Source: an uncultured Brachyspira sp.
GTDB lineage: Bacteria > Spirochaetota > Brachyspiria > Brachyspirales > Brachyspiraceae
Direction: 5' to 3'
Assembly (NCBI RefSeq): GCF_934747485.1
Contig: NZ_CAKVGN010000050.1
Coordinates: 1 to 22,253, forward strand
DNA length: 22,253 nt
Part shown: piece after piece, positions 8,358 to 14,906 of the stretch
How the letters are laid out: the number at the start of each line of letters is the position of its first letter
Position numbering within the stretch: position 1 is the stretch's first letter
The notes under the pieces: generated by a model
The model's input: the letters and a program-made list of their open reading frames with translations, nothing else
Database searches by the model: none
What the model was told of the DNA's origin: nothing
Position numbers and translations under genes: made by a program

Positions 8358-9380
8358 TTACCTACTTACATCAGCTGAACCAGAAGACTTCATTAAATTA
8401 ATAACCTCTTCTTTCGTAACCAAATTCCAATCGCCATATATTGTGTGCTTTATACATGAAGCAGCAGTGGCAAAATTTAAAATATCTTGAATATCATCAA
8501 ATATATAAAATCCACCTAATATACCGCCCACAAAAGCATCTCCGCTACCTACTCTATCAACTATATTGTTAATATCATAAGTTTTTGATTTATATAGTTT
8601 TCCATTAGATATACATTTAGAACTAAATATATTATGGCTAGAGCTTAAAACTTTTCTTTTTGTAGTGATAACCATGGATAAATCATACTCTTTAATTGCT
8701 CTTAACATCAAATCAGTATAATCATCATCATTTATTTCAGAATCAACATCTAAATCACTACTAATGCCAAGTATTTTTACAACATCATATTCATTAGCAA
8801 AAAGTATATCTGTATATTTTACAATTTCAGGCATCACATCCCATATGTTTTTGCCATATTTCCATAATTTTTTTCTATAATTTATATCGCATGATACTTT
8901 CACGTTTCTCTTTTTAGCTTCTTTTACAGCATACAATGTTAATTCCATAGCACTATTACTAATACCGGGTGTAATTCCTGTAACATGAAAATATTCAGCA
9001 TCATCAAAAATACGATCCCAATCAAAATCATTATAACTAATTTGACTTATTGCTGAATTCTCTCTATCATAAATAACAGATGACTGACGATGATCATATC
9101 CCATATCTAAAAAATAAACGCCTATTCTTTTACCCTTCCAAACAATACAAGATGTATCAACTTTTTGTCCTAATAACAACTCTTCAGCTTTTCTCGAAAT
9201 AGCATTATCCGGAAAAGCAGTAACATATCTAGCATTACCGCCAAATCTCGCAACAGAAACACAAACATTAGCCTCAACTCCGCCAAATGTTGCATTTAAC
9301 ATAGATGTTTGTAATAGTCTCTCATTGCTTAAAGATGATAACCTTAGCATAAGTTCCCCAAGACCAACAACATAAGACAT
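8358..9380 (-). CDS. kdgK: PfkB family 2-keto-3-deoxy-gluconate/galactonate kinase
   Basis: The 340-aa protein is a ribokinase/PfkB-type sugar kinase. It has an N-terminal GGVEANVCVSVARFGG block (33-48) and the C-terminal signature DRVGSGDAFVGG, in which D281 is the catalytic base. The gene lies directly between an aldolase and a galactonate dehydratase, so it should phosphorylate 2-keto-3-deoxy-hexonate at C6. In E. coli the dgo operon uses DgoK, which belongs to the unrelated ASKHA fold, so this is a non-orthologous substitution. Its ATG overlaps the aldolase stop codon by one base (TAATG), which implies translational coupling. Whether it prefers the gluco or galacto epimer cannot be told. 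Confidence 0.88.
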   Translation of the reverse strand: MSYVVGLGELMLRLSSLSNERLLQTSMLNATFGGVEANVCVSVARFGGNARYVTAFPDNAISRKAEELLLGQKVDTSCIVWKGKRIGVYFLDMGYDHRQSSVIYDRENSAISQISYNDFDWDRIFDDAEYFHVTGITPGISNSAMELTLYAVKEAKKRNVKVSCDINYRKKLWKYGKNIWDVMPEIVKYTDILFANEYDVVKILGISSDLDVDSEINDDDYTDLMLRAIKEYDLSMVITTKRKVLSSSHNIFSSKCISNGKLYKSKTYDINNIVDRVGSGDAFVGGILGGFYIFDDIQDILNFATAASCIKHTIYGDWNLVTKEEVINLMKSSGSADVSR

Positions 9381-10009
9381 TATTTCATCTCCTTAATTAA
9401 ATTGCTTGCTTTTTCAAATCTCTTTTTTATCTCAGCCCAATTTTTACTACTTAATAAATCTCTAGAACATAACCATGAACCACCACAAGCAAAAACGTTT
9501 GGCTGTTTCAAATATTCCATAACATTATCAACACTTACTCCGCCTAAAGGCATGAATTTTACACCTGTATGAGAATATACAGAACTAATACCTTTCAACC
9601 ACTCTATTCCGCCAAATACTCCAGCATGGAAAAATTTAATATACCTATAACCATAGGCAAGACATTGCTCAAGTTCAGCAGGTGTTGCAACGCCTGGAAT
9701 ATAATCATAGTTTTTTTTCTTAGCATGTTCTAACATAACCGGTTGAAAACCTGGGCTTATAATTACGTTTGTACCCAAATCTAGAATTCTATCAGCTTGC
9801 TCAGGAGATATTACAGTAGCAGCTGCCCTTGCCAAATTAGGGTAATCTTTAGCCAAAACCTCTAATGCTTTATAAGCATACTCTGTTCGCATTGTCAATT
9901 CTATTGCTGGTAAATATTCAGAAGCTAAATCTGCTATAACTCTTAACTCTTCTTCATTTTCTACTACAGCAACAGGTATAATTTTGTTAGATATATATTT
10001 CTTAAACAT
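9380..10009 (-). CDS. eda: KDPG/KDPGal aldolase family protein
   Basis: I use the ATG at 10009-10007, which has AGGA 6 nt upstream. A TTG two codons earlier would leave no spacing. The 209-aa product is a class I aldolase of the Eda/DgoA family that splits 2-keto-3-deoxy-6-phosphohexonate into pyruvate and glyceraldehyde 3-phosphate. Family blocks are AIELTMRT, ISPGFQP, PGVATPAE, YIKFFHAG (Schiff-base lysine) and FMPLGGVS with CGGSWL. Two spots are unusual: KFFHAG where KFFPAE is normal, and RAAATV where GAGTV is usual. The blocks look more like Eda than DgoA. It is the first gene of the operon and overlaps the kinase start by one base. Confidence 0.87.
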   Translation of the reverse strand: MFKKYISNKIIPVAVVENEEELRVIADLASEYLPAIELTMRTEYAYKALEVLAKDYPNLARAAATVISPEQADRILDLGTNVIISPGFQPVMLEHAKKKNYDYIPGVATPAELEQCLAYGYRYIKFFHAGVFGGIEWLKGISSVYSHTGVKFMPLGGVSVDNVMEYLKQPNVFACGGSWLCSRDLLSSKNWAEIKKRFEKASNLIKEMK

Positions 10010-10055
10010 AAACAATCCTATAATAAAACATATTATGATTTATAAATAAATAATC

Positions 10056-10067
10056 TGATATATATCA
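10056..10067. promoter_or_regulatory. Candidate GntR operator (12-bp perfect palindrome)
   Basis: TGATATATATCA is a perfect 12-bp palindrome that covers the predicted transcription start of the sugar-acid operon, 47 bp before the aldolase ATG. A FadR-type repressor bound here would block initiation. The regulator gene lies immediately upstream. The composition is AT-rich, so chance cannot be excluded. Confidence 0.45.
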
Positions 10068-10070
10068 TAT

Positions 10071-10098
10071 ATTGTAGTCAATTTTTTCGAGAATTCAA
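10071..10098 (-). promoter_or_regulatory. Predicted sigma-70 promoter of the nine-gene sugar-acid operon
   Basis: On the minus strand TTGAAT (10098-10093) and TACAAT (10076-10071) are separated by 16 bp. The expected start point is near 10064, inside the TGATATATATCA palindrome, with a leader of about 55 nt to the aldolase ATG. Upstream, another perfect inverted repeat, GATTTA-ATA-TAAATC at 10154-10168, could be a second regulator site. Confidence 0.5.
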
Positions 10099-10153
10099 GA
10101 AAAAATTCATAATTTTATAAAAAAATAGCTTTTTTTCTTAAAATACATATGAT

Positions 10154-10168
10154 GATTTAATATAAATC
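10154..10168. promoter_or_regulatory. Second inverted repeat upstream of the operon promoter
   Basis: GATTTA and TAAATC flank a 3-bp ATA spacer, giving a perfect inverted repeat about 56 bp upstream of the predicted -35 element. The position would suit an auxiliary operator or an activator site. The sequence differs from the start-site palindrome, and AT-rich context makes chance symmetry plausible. Confidence 0.25.
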
Positions 10169-10286
10169 GTATGACTATTTTCTTATATAATAAAAAATTA
10201 TATTTGTTTTTTATGTAATTTTAATATGGTTCTATATTTATTATATTTGAAATGTATAAAGATTAATCTATAAATATTTGATAAAA

Positions 10287-10979
10287 TTATAATCTATCAT
10301 TTAATATTTTATTTAGATGTTTTCTGTTATAAACTATATGTAATACCATCGTATCCCTAGCAGAAATTGGATCATGATTAGCTATAGCTTCCAATATTTC
10401 TCTATGATGTTCAACGGATAACTCTGCTAACTCCCTATATGTAACATCTGTAATGACCTTTATGGACTTGTTTATTATTGGTATTAAGTTAGGAACTACT
10501 AAATTATTGCTGCTGTTTGCTATGGCTGTATGAAAAAGAACATCATTTTTATTATGATCCACCTTATTAGCAACATCTTTTTCTACTTTTTTGGAATAAT
10601 ATCTTATTTTTTCTATATCTTCTGTTGTAGCATTTAACGCTGCCATTTCAGCAATAGCAGGTTCTATAAGCATTCTTATATCTAATAAATCCTTAGCTAA
10701 CTTCAATTTATCTTTAAAAAACCTAAACCCCATAGGGTCTTCTAATAAACCTCTTTTATCAGAAATAAATGTGCCGGAGCCTTGTTTTATAACTAATATA
10801 TTTTGACTTTCAAGTTTTTTCATAGCCTCTCTAATTGTACTTCTACCAACATTTAATAATTTGGCAAGTTCAAACTCATTGGGCAATTTATCACCAGCTT
10901 GAAGTTCATCAGTTATTATTATTTGAATTAATTGGTCAGCAACAAAATCAACTCTCGATTTAACAACATTCTCTTCCAT
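10287..10979 (-). CDS. GntR family transcriptional regulator (FadR/FCD subfamily), probable DgoR-like
   Basis: The 230-aa protein has an N-terminal winged helix (about 8-75) with the typical segment GRSTIREAMKKLESQNIL, and a wing ending QGSGTFIS. A C-terminal helical FCD domain follows. Its probable metal/ligand residues are D146, H150, H192 and H214, the usual Asp plus three His pattern. Such proteins are mostly repressors released by a sugar acid or its breakdown product. The gene lies just upstream of the aldonate operon on the same strand, as dgoR does in E. coli. It should therefore control 80-10009; the ligand is perhaps galactonate or a keto-deoxy acid (inference). Its own ribosome site is weak (GGAT, 8 nt). 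Confidence 0.88.
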   Translation of the reverse strand: MEENVVKSRVDFVADQLIQIIITDELQAGDKLPNEFELAKLLNVGRSTIREAMKKLESQNILVIKQGSGTFISDKRGLLEDPMGFRFFKDKLKLAKDLLDIRMLIEPAIAEMAALNATTEDIEKIRYYSKKVEKDVANKVDHNKNDVLFHTAIANSSNNLVVPNLIPIINKSIKVITDVTYRELAELSVEHHREILEAIANHDPISARDTMVLHIVYNRKHLNKILNDRL

Positions 10980-11008
10980 AAAATTATATCCAAAATTTAG
11001 TTTGAATT

Positions 11009-11037
11009 ATTATAAAATAATTAAAATTCTTTTTCAA
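11009..11037 (-). promoter_or_regulatory. Promoter of the GntR regulator gene
   Basis: Minus-strand TTGAAA (11037-11032) and TATAAT (11014-11009) with a 17-bp spacer are close to consensus. The start would be about 11002, giving a leader of roughly 22 nt. An A/T-only inverted repeat AATTATT-ATAA-AATAATT at 11005-11022 overlaps the -10 and could serve autoregulation, although such a repeat is easily fortuitous in this composition. Confidence 0.6.
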
Positions 11038-11048
11038 TATATATAAAC

Positions 11049-11070
11049 AAAAAAGACTAGCTCTAATTAA
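11049..11070. repeat. Half-terminator-like repeat bordering the restriction-modification cassette
   Basis: AAAAAAGACTAG-CTC-TAATTAA resembles the units of the terminator at 13093-13131 on the other side of the cassette. Only one arm is present here, so no full stem can form, yet the T-run on the minus strand remains. It lies about 20 bp beyond the endonuclease stop. It may be a duplicated scar from insertion of the cassette. Confidence 0.45.
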
Positions 11071-11089
11071 ATAATTTTATTTCAATTAA

Positions 11090-11896
11090 CTATTTTATAC
11101 TCATAACTTTTTTATATAAATCATCAAACATTTTTATAACATCTGTACTCTCAGAAAGATTTTGTAAATAGTTATCTACATCATCATATTTTATTGATAA
11201 AAATTCATCAAAAAATCTTTTCCCTCTTCTTATATTTGAAGATTCTGGTACATAAATGTTTCCTTTCATTTTTTTATTATTAAAGAAAAATAAAATAGGT
11301 ATAATTTCTACTTCTTTAAATTCATTTGAAAGGTATGCAAAAGTCTTTATAAATTTCCTATTAATATCAATAAATTTCCCAGTATCATGGTCATCATTAT
11401 ATTTTATTTCTAAATAATATATAATATTAGTTTCTTCATCTTCAAAAAGTAAATCTATATCATGGTTAAATGAATTACTAATATCATCTTTATTATTTTT
11501 TATATCATTTAATATTTCTTCTTGTAACTTTTTAAATAATTTTTCTAATTTTTCATCTGTATTTAAAGTAGTTTGACAATCAGTTATATAACTATCTATT
11601 CTAGTTTCATTAGATTTAGAAATTTTAAAGTTATTACTTTTTTTTCCACTATATTCATATATAATTTTATATTTTTTTTCATTAGATATAATTACCCTCA
11701 TAAGTTCTTCAATAAAATTTCCAAATTGTATATTCATACTTTGAAGTAATCCACCAAATATTCTATATTTTTTAGGTATAAAATGTATTTTTACATTATG
11801 TTTAGATTTTAGCATTTCTATTTTATTATTATTACTTGAATGTTCAATAATATTATATACTGCTTGATTTATAATTTTTTTTATATTATCATTCAT
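11090..11896 (-). CDS. Type II restriction endonuclease (PD-(D/E)xK, possibly TdeIII-like)
   Basis: The 268-aa protein is lysine/asparagine-rich and even more AT-rich than its neighbours. A PD-(D/E)xK nuclease core is visible: D148 in HDIDLLF, then E163 and K165 in YYLEIKYND. The N-terminal block KIHFIPKKYRIFGGLLQS followed by FGNFIEEL resembles, from memory, TdeIII-type enzymes, but I cannot confirm the family. The partner methyltransferase lies directly upstream and overlaps by 8 bp, with AGGAG placed 6 nt before this ATG inside the methyltransferase end. This overlap couples the two and fits a classical Type II pair. Recognition site is not readable from sequence alone. Confidence 0.75.
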   Translation of the reverse strand: MNDNIKKIINQAVYNIIEHSSNNNKIEMLKSKHNVKIHFIPKKYRIFGGLLQSMNIQFGNFIEELMRVIISNEKKYKIIYEYSGKKSNNFKISKSNETRIDSYITDCQTTLNTDEKLEKLFKKLQEEILNDIKNNKDDISNSFNHDIDLLFEDEETNIIYYLEIKYNDDHDTGKFIDINRKFIKTFAYLSNEFKEVEIIPILFFFNNKKMKGNIYVPESSNIRRGKRFFDEFLSIKYDDVDNYLQNLSESTDVIKMFDDLYKKVMSIK

Positions 11897-12971
11897 TATT
11901 ATCTCCTATATAAATATATCTTAATTCATCTATAGGTATAAATTTATCATTGTAATATGTATAAAAATAATTCCAGCCATTATATTTTTCTAATTTTTGT
12001 AATTTAGCACTCATTTGATGTATAGAAAAATTGCCAAGTTCATTTTCAACATTTCCATTCTTATTTAATATGCAGACTTCATTTCCTTTTTTTGTATATA
12101 GTTTCTGATTAGGTTTTAAATAACCTTTTTCAATAAGATTTTTGATAGGAACTTTTGGTGGTTTAACCTCATAATCAAGATTTATAAGATTTGACATTTC
12201 AGTTTCCACATTTTTTATACGATCTTTAGCATAATATATATACTTATCTTCTCTTTCTATTCCTATATAATTTCTTGCCAATCTTTTTGCAACAGCTCCA
12301 GTAGTACCTGTTCCAAAAAATGGATCTAATATTATATCGTTAGGTTTTGAAGAGGAAATAATTACTTTAAATAATAGATCTTCTGGTTTTTGTGTAGAAT
12401 GCAATTTATTTCCTTCTTTATCTTTAAGCCTTTCATTGCCTGTACAAAGTGATATATTCCAAACACTTTTATCTTGCTTATCATTATTTAAATGTTTCAT
12501 AGTTTTATAATTAAAAGTATATTTTGTATTTTTATTTTTACCACACCATAATAAAGTTTCATGAGCATTACAAAATCTTGTACCTCCAAAATTAGGAACG
12601 GGATTAGTTTTATTCCATATTATATCATTTAATATCCAAAATCCTAAATCTTGCATTATTTTTCCTATGCGGAATATATTCTGAAATGAACCTATAACCC
12701 AAATACTGCCTGTAATTTTCAATATTCTTTGACATTCTGTAAGCCAATTTATAGAAAAATTATCATAATCTTCAAAACCATTAAATTTATCCCATTCATC
12801 ATCAACTCCGTTAAATTTTGTTCCATTGGTTCTTAAAAGCTCTCCTTCTGTTTGCATATAATAAGGAGGGTCAGCGAATATTAAATCTATACTATTATCA
12901 GGTATTTTTTTTAACTCCTCTATGGAATCACCTTTTATGATAGTATTTTTTATATTATCAATTACATACAT
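11889..12971 (-). CDS. Beta-class DNA methyltransferase (HinfI/CcrM-like) of a Type II R-M system
   Basis: The 360-aa protein has the N4/N6 methyltransferase motifs in beta-class order: motif IV ADPPY at 33-37, then motif I LDPFFGTGTTG at 215-225, followed by GIER. Segment 270-355 (PIKNLIEKGYLKPNQKL, FSIHQMSAKL, NGWNYFYTYY) matches the C-terminal RAMA-type domain found in HinfI and CcrM methylases. It should methylate an adenine (possibly cytosine N4) to protect host DNA. GANTC is a guess from the domain architecture and is not proven; the partner nuclease may point elsewhere. Ribosome site AAGG is 10 nt upstream. No controller (C) protein gene is present. Confidence 0.88.
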   Translation of the reverse strand: MYVIDNIKNTIIKGDSIEELKKIPDNSIDLIFADPPYYMQTEGELLRTNGTKFNGVDDEWDKFNGFEDYDNFSINWLTECQRILKITGSIWVIGSFQNIFRIGKIMQDLGFWILNDIIWNKTNPVPNFGGTRFCNAHETLLWCGKNKNTKYTFNYKTMKHLNNDKQDKSVWNISLCTGNERLKDKEGNKLHSTQKPEDLLFKVIISSSKPNDIILDPFFGTGTTGAVAKRLARNYIGIEREDKYIYYAKDRIKNVETEMSNLINLDYEVKPPKVPIKNLIEKGYLKPNQKLYTKKGNEVCILNKNGNVENELGNFSIHQMSAKLQKLEKYNGWNYFYTYYNDKFIPIDELRYIYIGDNNE

Positions 12972-13003
12972 TTATATGAAACCTTAAATAAAATATATTT
13001 TTT

Positions 13004-13032
13004 ATTTTAACCTATACTAGTTTAAATTACAA
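13004..13032 (-). promoter_or_regulatory. Predicted promoter of the restriction-modification genes
   Basis: Minus-strand TTGTAA (13032-13027) and TAAAAT (13009-13004) are spaced by 17 bp, with an expected start near 12998 and a leader of about 26 nt before the methyltransferase ATG. The G-rich tract at 13054-13067 lies just upstream of this -35. Confidence 0.4.
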
Positions 13033-13053
13033 ATATATTTTAATTTTATTAAA

Positions 13054-13067
13054 CCCGCCCACCCACC
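13054..13067 (-). other. G-quadruplex-capable tract
   Basis: The minus strand reads GGTGGGTGGGCGGG: four G-runs with single-base loops, in otherwise nearly pure A/T intergenic DNA. It lies about 22 bp upstream of the predicted -35 of the methyltransferase gene. Such a motif can fold into a two-tetrad (or bulged three-tetrad) quadruplex. No protein-coding role is visible. Confidence 0.5.
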
Positions 13068-13092
13068 TCAAAATTTATTTAAAAAAGCATGC

Positions 13093-13131
13093 AAATAAAA
13101 AGACTAGACTTCAATTAAAAAGCCTAGCCTT
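13093..13131 (-). terminator. Rho-independent terminator of the epimerase gene
   Basis: On the minus strand AAGGCTAGGCTT (13131-13120) pairs with AAGTCTAGTCTT (13111-13100) over 12 positions with two G-U pairs, around an 8-nt loop, followed by TTTATTT. G-U pairing makes the stem stable only as minus-strand RNA, so it serves the epimerase gene that ends at 13154. Read on the plus strand it is a tandem of two AAAAAG-(A/C)-CTAG units, also related to the repeat at 11049. Confidence 0.75.
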
Positions 13132-13153
13132 AATTAATTATATTTTTTAATTA

Positions 13154-14335
13154 TTATTTTGCATTAATAGCATCTATTATTTCAACGCATTTCATATACA
13201 TTCTAGGGATATGGAAAGGTCCTTTATACATATTGCCTTTTAAGTCTGTGGAAATTCTTCCGTCTCTGTGAAGATATCCAAACCATTCGCCGTATTCTGT
13301 GTCAATGAATTTTTTAGTGTATTCTTTTACCATATCATGCTTTTCTAAATATTTACCATCTTTTGTAAAATAGTAGCAGTATAAAGCAGCAATAGCAGCT
13401 TCTGTTTGAGGCCACCAGAATTTCATATCATGATGATACTCACTTTTAGGCTTTCCAAGTACGTCCATATATTGAATAATGCCGCCATACTCTTTGTCCC
13501 AGCCCCATTCCCACATCCAGTCAAATATTTTAAGACCTAATGCTTTTAATTTTTCATCATGTCCTCTCTCTATAGATTCTCTTAATATAAACCAAGATGA
13601 TTCTATAGCATGTCCTGGGTTTAATAATCTGCCTTCAAAATGGTCTTGCAAAGTGCCGTCAGGGTTACATTGTTCTAATACTGCTTTTTTGTCTTCATAT
13701 AAAAACAACTCTATATTAGACAAAAGATTATCTATATACTTATTATAATAATCTTTATTTTCTGGGTCTGCTTTTCTTAATTCCTGAACAGTGGCAAGCA
13801 TTATCATAGGAGGTCCGAATGCTATAGTAGGTCTGTTGCCTGCATCAAATTTTGGTATTAAAAGTCCTTCTTTTTGATAGCGGTCTATATTATCAAGTAT
13901 CTCTCTTGCCTTTTTAGCATAACTTTTATCTCCGCTAGCTCTTGAATATGCCGCCATAGCAACTAAGCAGAATGTTTCAGAATAGTAGTATCTTAATCTC
14001 TTTATAATAGGTTTACCATCTTCTGTAACTCTAAAATACATTCTTCCGTCGCCTGCTTTATCAAAACAATATTTCTCTAAAAAATCTATTCCAGATTTTG
14101 CAGCATCAAGGCATTCTTGTTTTTTTTCAAAGTCAGCATAAAGAGTTGATAATACCCAAGCAAATCTTCCTTGAAACCATACAGATTTATCAGTTTCTAT
14201 AAGGCTTCCTTTTCTGTCTAATGCCGTGTAGTATCCGCCATGTTTTTTATCAAGTCCGTTTTTAAGCCAAAATGGTATAATATTATCTTTTAGCATATGA
14301 AGATATTCATTCTTTACTTTATTTAAATTACTCAT
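13154..14335 (-). CDS. N-acylglucosamine 2-epimerase (AGE/RenBP family)
   Basis: The 393-aa protein has the length and motifs of the (alpha/alpha)6-barrel AGE family: WFQGRFAW with R57, PGHAIESSW with H242, HHDMKFWWPQTE near 301-312, and FHIPRMYMK with H375. H242 and H375 correspond to the two catalytic histidines of animal renin-binding protein. It should interconvert ManNAc and GlcNAc. With nanA next door the in vivo direction is ManNAc to GlcNAc, which avoids the NanK/NanE (ManNAc-6-P) route; a similar arrangement is known in Bacteroides. AAGGAT lies 7 nt upstream of the ATG and its own terminator follows. Cellobiose 2-epimerase is a related alternative, less likely in this context. Confidence 0.9.
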   Translation of the reverse strand: MSNLNKVKNEYLHMLKDNIIPFWLKNGLDKKHGGYYTALDRKGSLIETDKSVWFQGRFAWVLSTLYADFEKKQECLDAAKSGIDFLEKYCFDKAGDGRMYFRVTEDGKPIIKRLRYYYSETFCLVAMAAYSRASGDKSYAKKAREILDNIDRYQKEGLLIPKFDAGNRPTIAFGPPMIMLATVQELRKADPENKDYYNKYIDNLLSNIELFLYEDKKAVLEQCNPDGTLQDHFEGRLLNPGHAIESSWFILRESIERGHDEKLKALGLKIFDWMWEWGWDKEYGGIIQYMDVLGKPKSEYHHDMKFWWPQTEAAIAALYCYYFTKDGKYLEKHDMVKEYTKKFIDTEYGEWFGYLHRDGRISTDLKGNMYKGPFHIPRMYMKCVEIIDAINAK

Positions 14336-14371
14336 AAAAAATCCTTATATCTATTTTTTTATAAATTATAT

Positions 14372-14383
14372 GTTAATATTAAC
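14372..14383. promoter_or_regulatory. Candidate operator, perfect palindrome before the epimerase gene
   Basis: GTTAATATTAAC is a perfect 12-bp palindrome 36 bp upstream of the epimerase ATG, in the divergent space shared with the DUF1232 gene. It may be a regulator site. I did not find an identical copy upstream of nanA or the sialidase, so a shared regulon site is not supported. Confidence 0.3.
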
Positions 14384-14418
14384 CTATCAATACTTTAAAT
14401 CAATAATTTTTTTTTATT

Positions 14419-14448
14419 TTGATTTAAAATATAGTTTTATATTATATT
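14419..14448 (+). promoter_or_regulatory. Predicted promoter of the DUF1232 gene
   Basis: TTGATT (14419-14424) and TATATT (14443-14448) are separated by 18 bp. The start would fall near 14455, giving a leader of about 40 nt to the ATG at 14498 that carries an AGGA site, but only about 15 nt to the earlier ATG at 14471. This supports the later start. Confidence 0.35.
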
Positions 14449-14497
14449 ATAAAAAATAGTAAAAAAGTTAATGGCATTGTTTAGGATAATTTTATTT

Positions 14498-14863
14498 ATG
14501 AATGAAAATGATTATAAAGAAATACCAGATGAAGATATAGAAATATTAGGAAAAGACGGAATATACAGAAAATATTCAGAGTATAAACAAAAAAGAGAAA
14601 AGAAAAAAATAGTATATTGGCTTCCATTTGTTTTAGCTTTAATATATGTATTATCTCCCATTGATGCAGTGCCAGATAGAATACCAATAGGCAAATTAGA
14701 TGATATATTTTTACTGTCTATTACGCTTTTTTATGCAATAAAAAAATCTAATTTTGTACAAAACCAATTTTTAAATATGATTATAAAAAATATCATATTA
14801 TCAACAACTATTACATTATTTGTTTTAATGATACTTATATATGCAGTTGCTATTTTAGTATAA
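14498..14863 (+). CDS. DUF1232 (YkvA-like) small membrane protein
   Basis: The 121-aa product from the ATG at 14498 (AGGA 11 nt upstream) begins MNENDYKEIPDE; an earlier in-frame ATG at 14471 would add 9 residues but has no ribosome site. The DUF1232 hallmark is the segment around LSPIDAVPDRIPIGKLDD, set between hydrophobic helices, and a third hydrophobic helix forms the C-terminus. A charged basic stretch (KQKREKKK) precedes the first helix. Function is unknown for the family. It sits inside the sialic acid locus without obvious functional link. A degenerate copy of its last 26 codons lies at 16412-16492. Confidence 0.8.
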   Translation: MNENDYKEIPDEDIEILGKDGIYRKYSEYKQKREKKKIVYWLPFVLALIYVLSPIDAVPDRIPIGKLDDIFLLSITLFYAIKKSNFVQNQFLNMIIKNIILSTTITLFVLMILIYAVAILV

Positions 14864-14906
14864 AAAAATTATATGATAAAATATAGTCGTTTGTGTAATT
14901 ATTATT

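Noticed and set aside
13479..13748. Plus-strand 89-aa frame antisense to the epimerase
   Set aside because: The minus frame carries catalytic motifs of the AGE family; the antisense frame has no recognisable features.
14496..14694. Minus-strand frames over the DUF1232 gene
   Set aside because: The plus frame holds the DUF1232 hallmark; the opposite frames are hydrophobic shadows of A/T-rich DNA.
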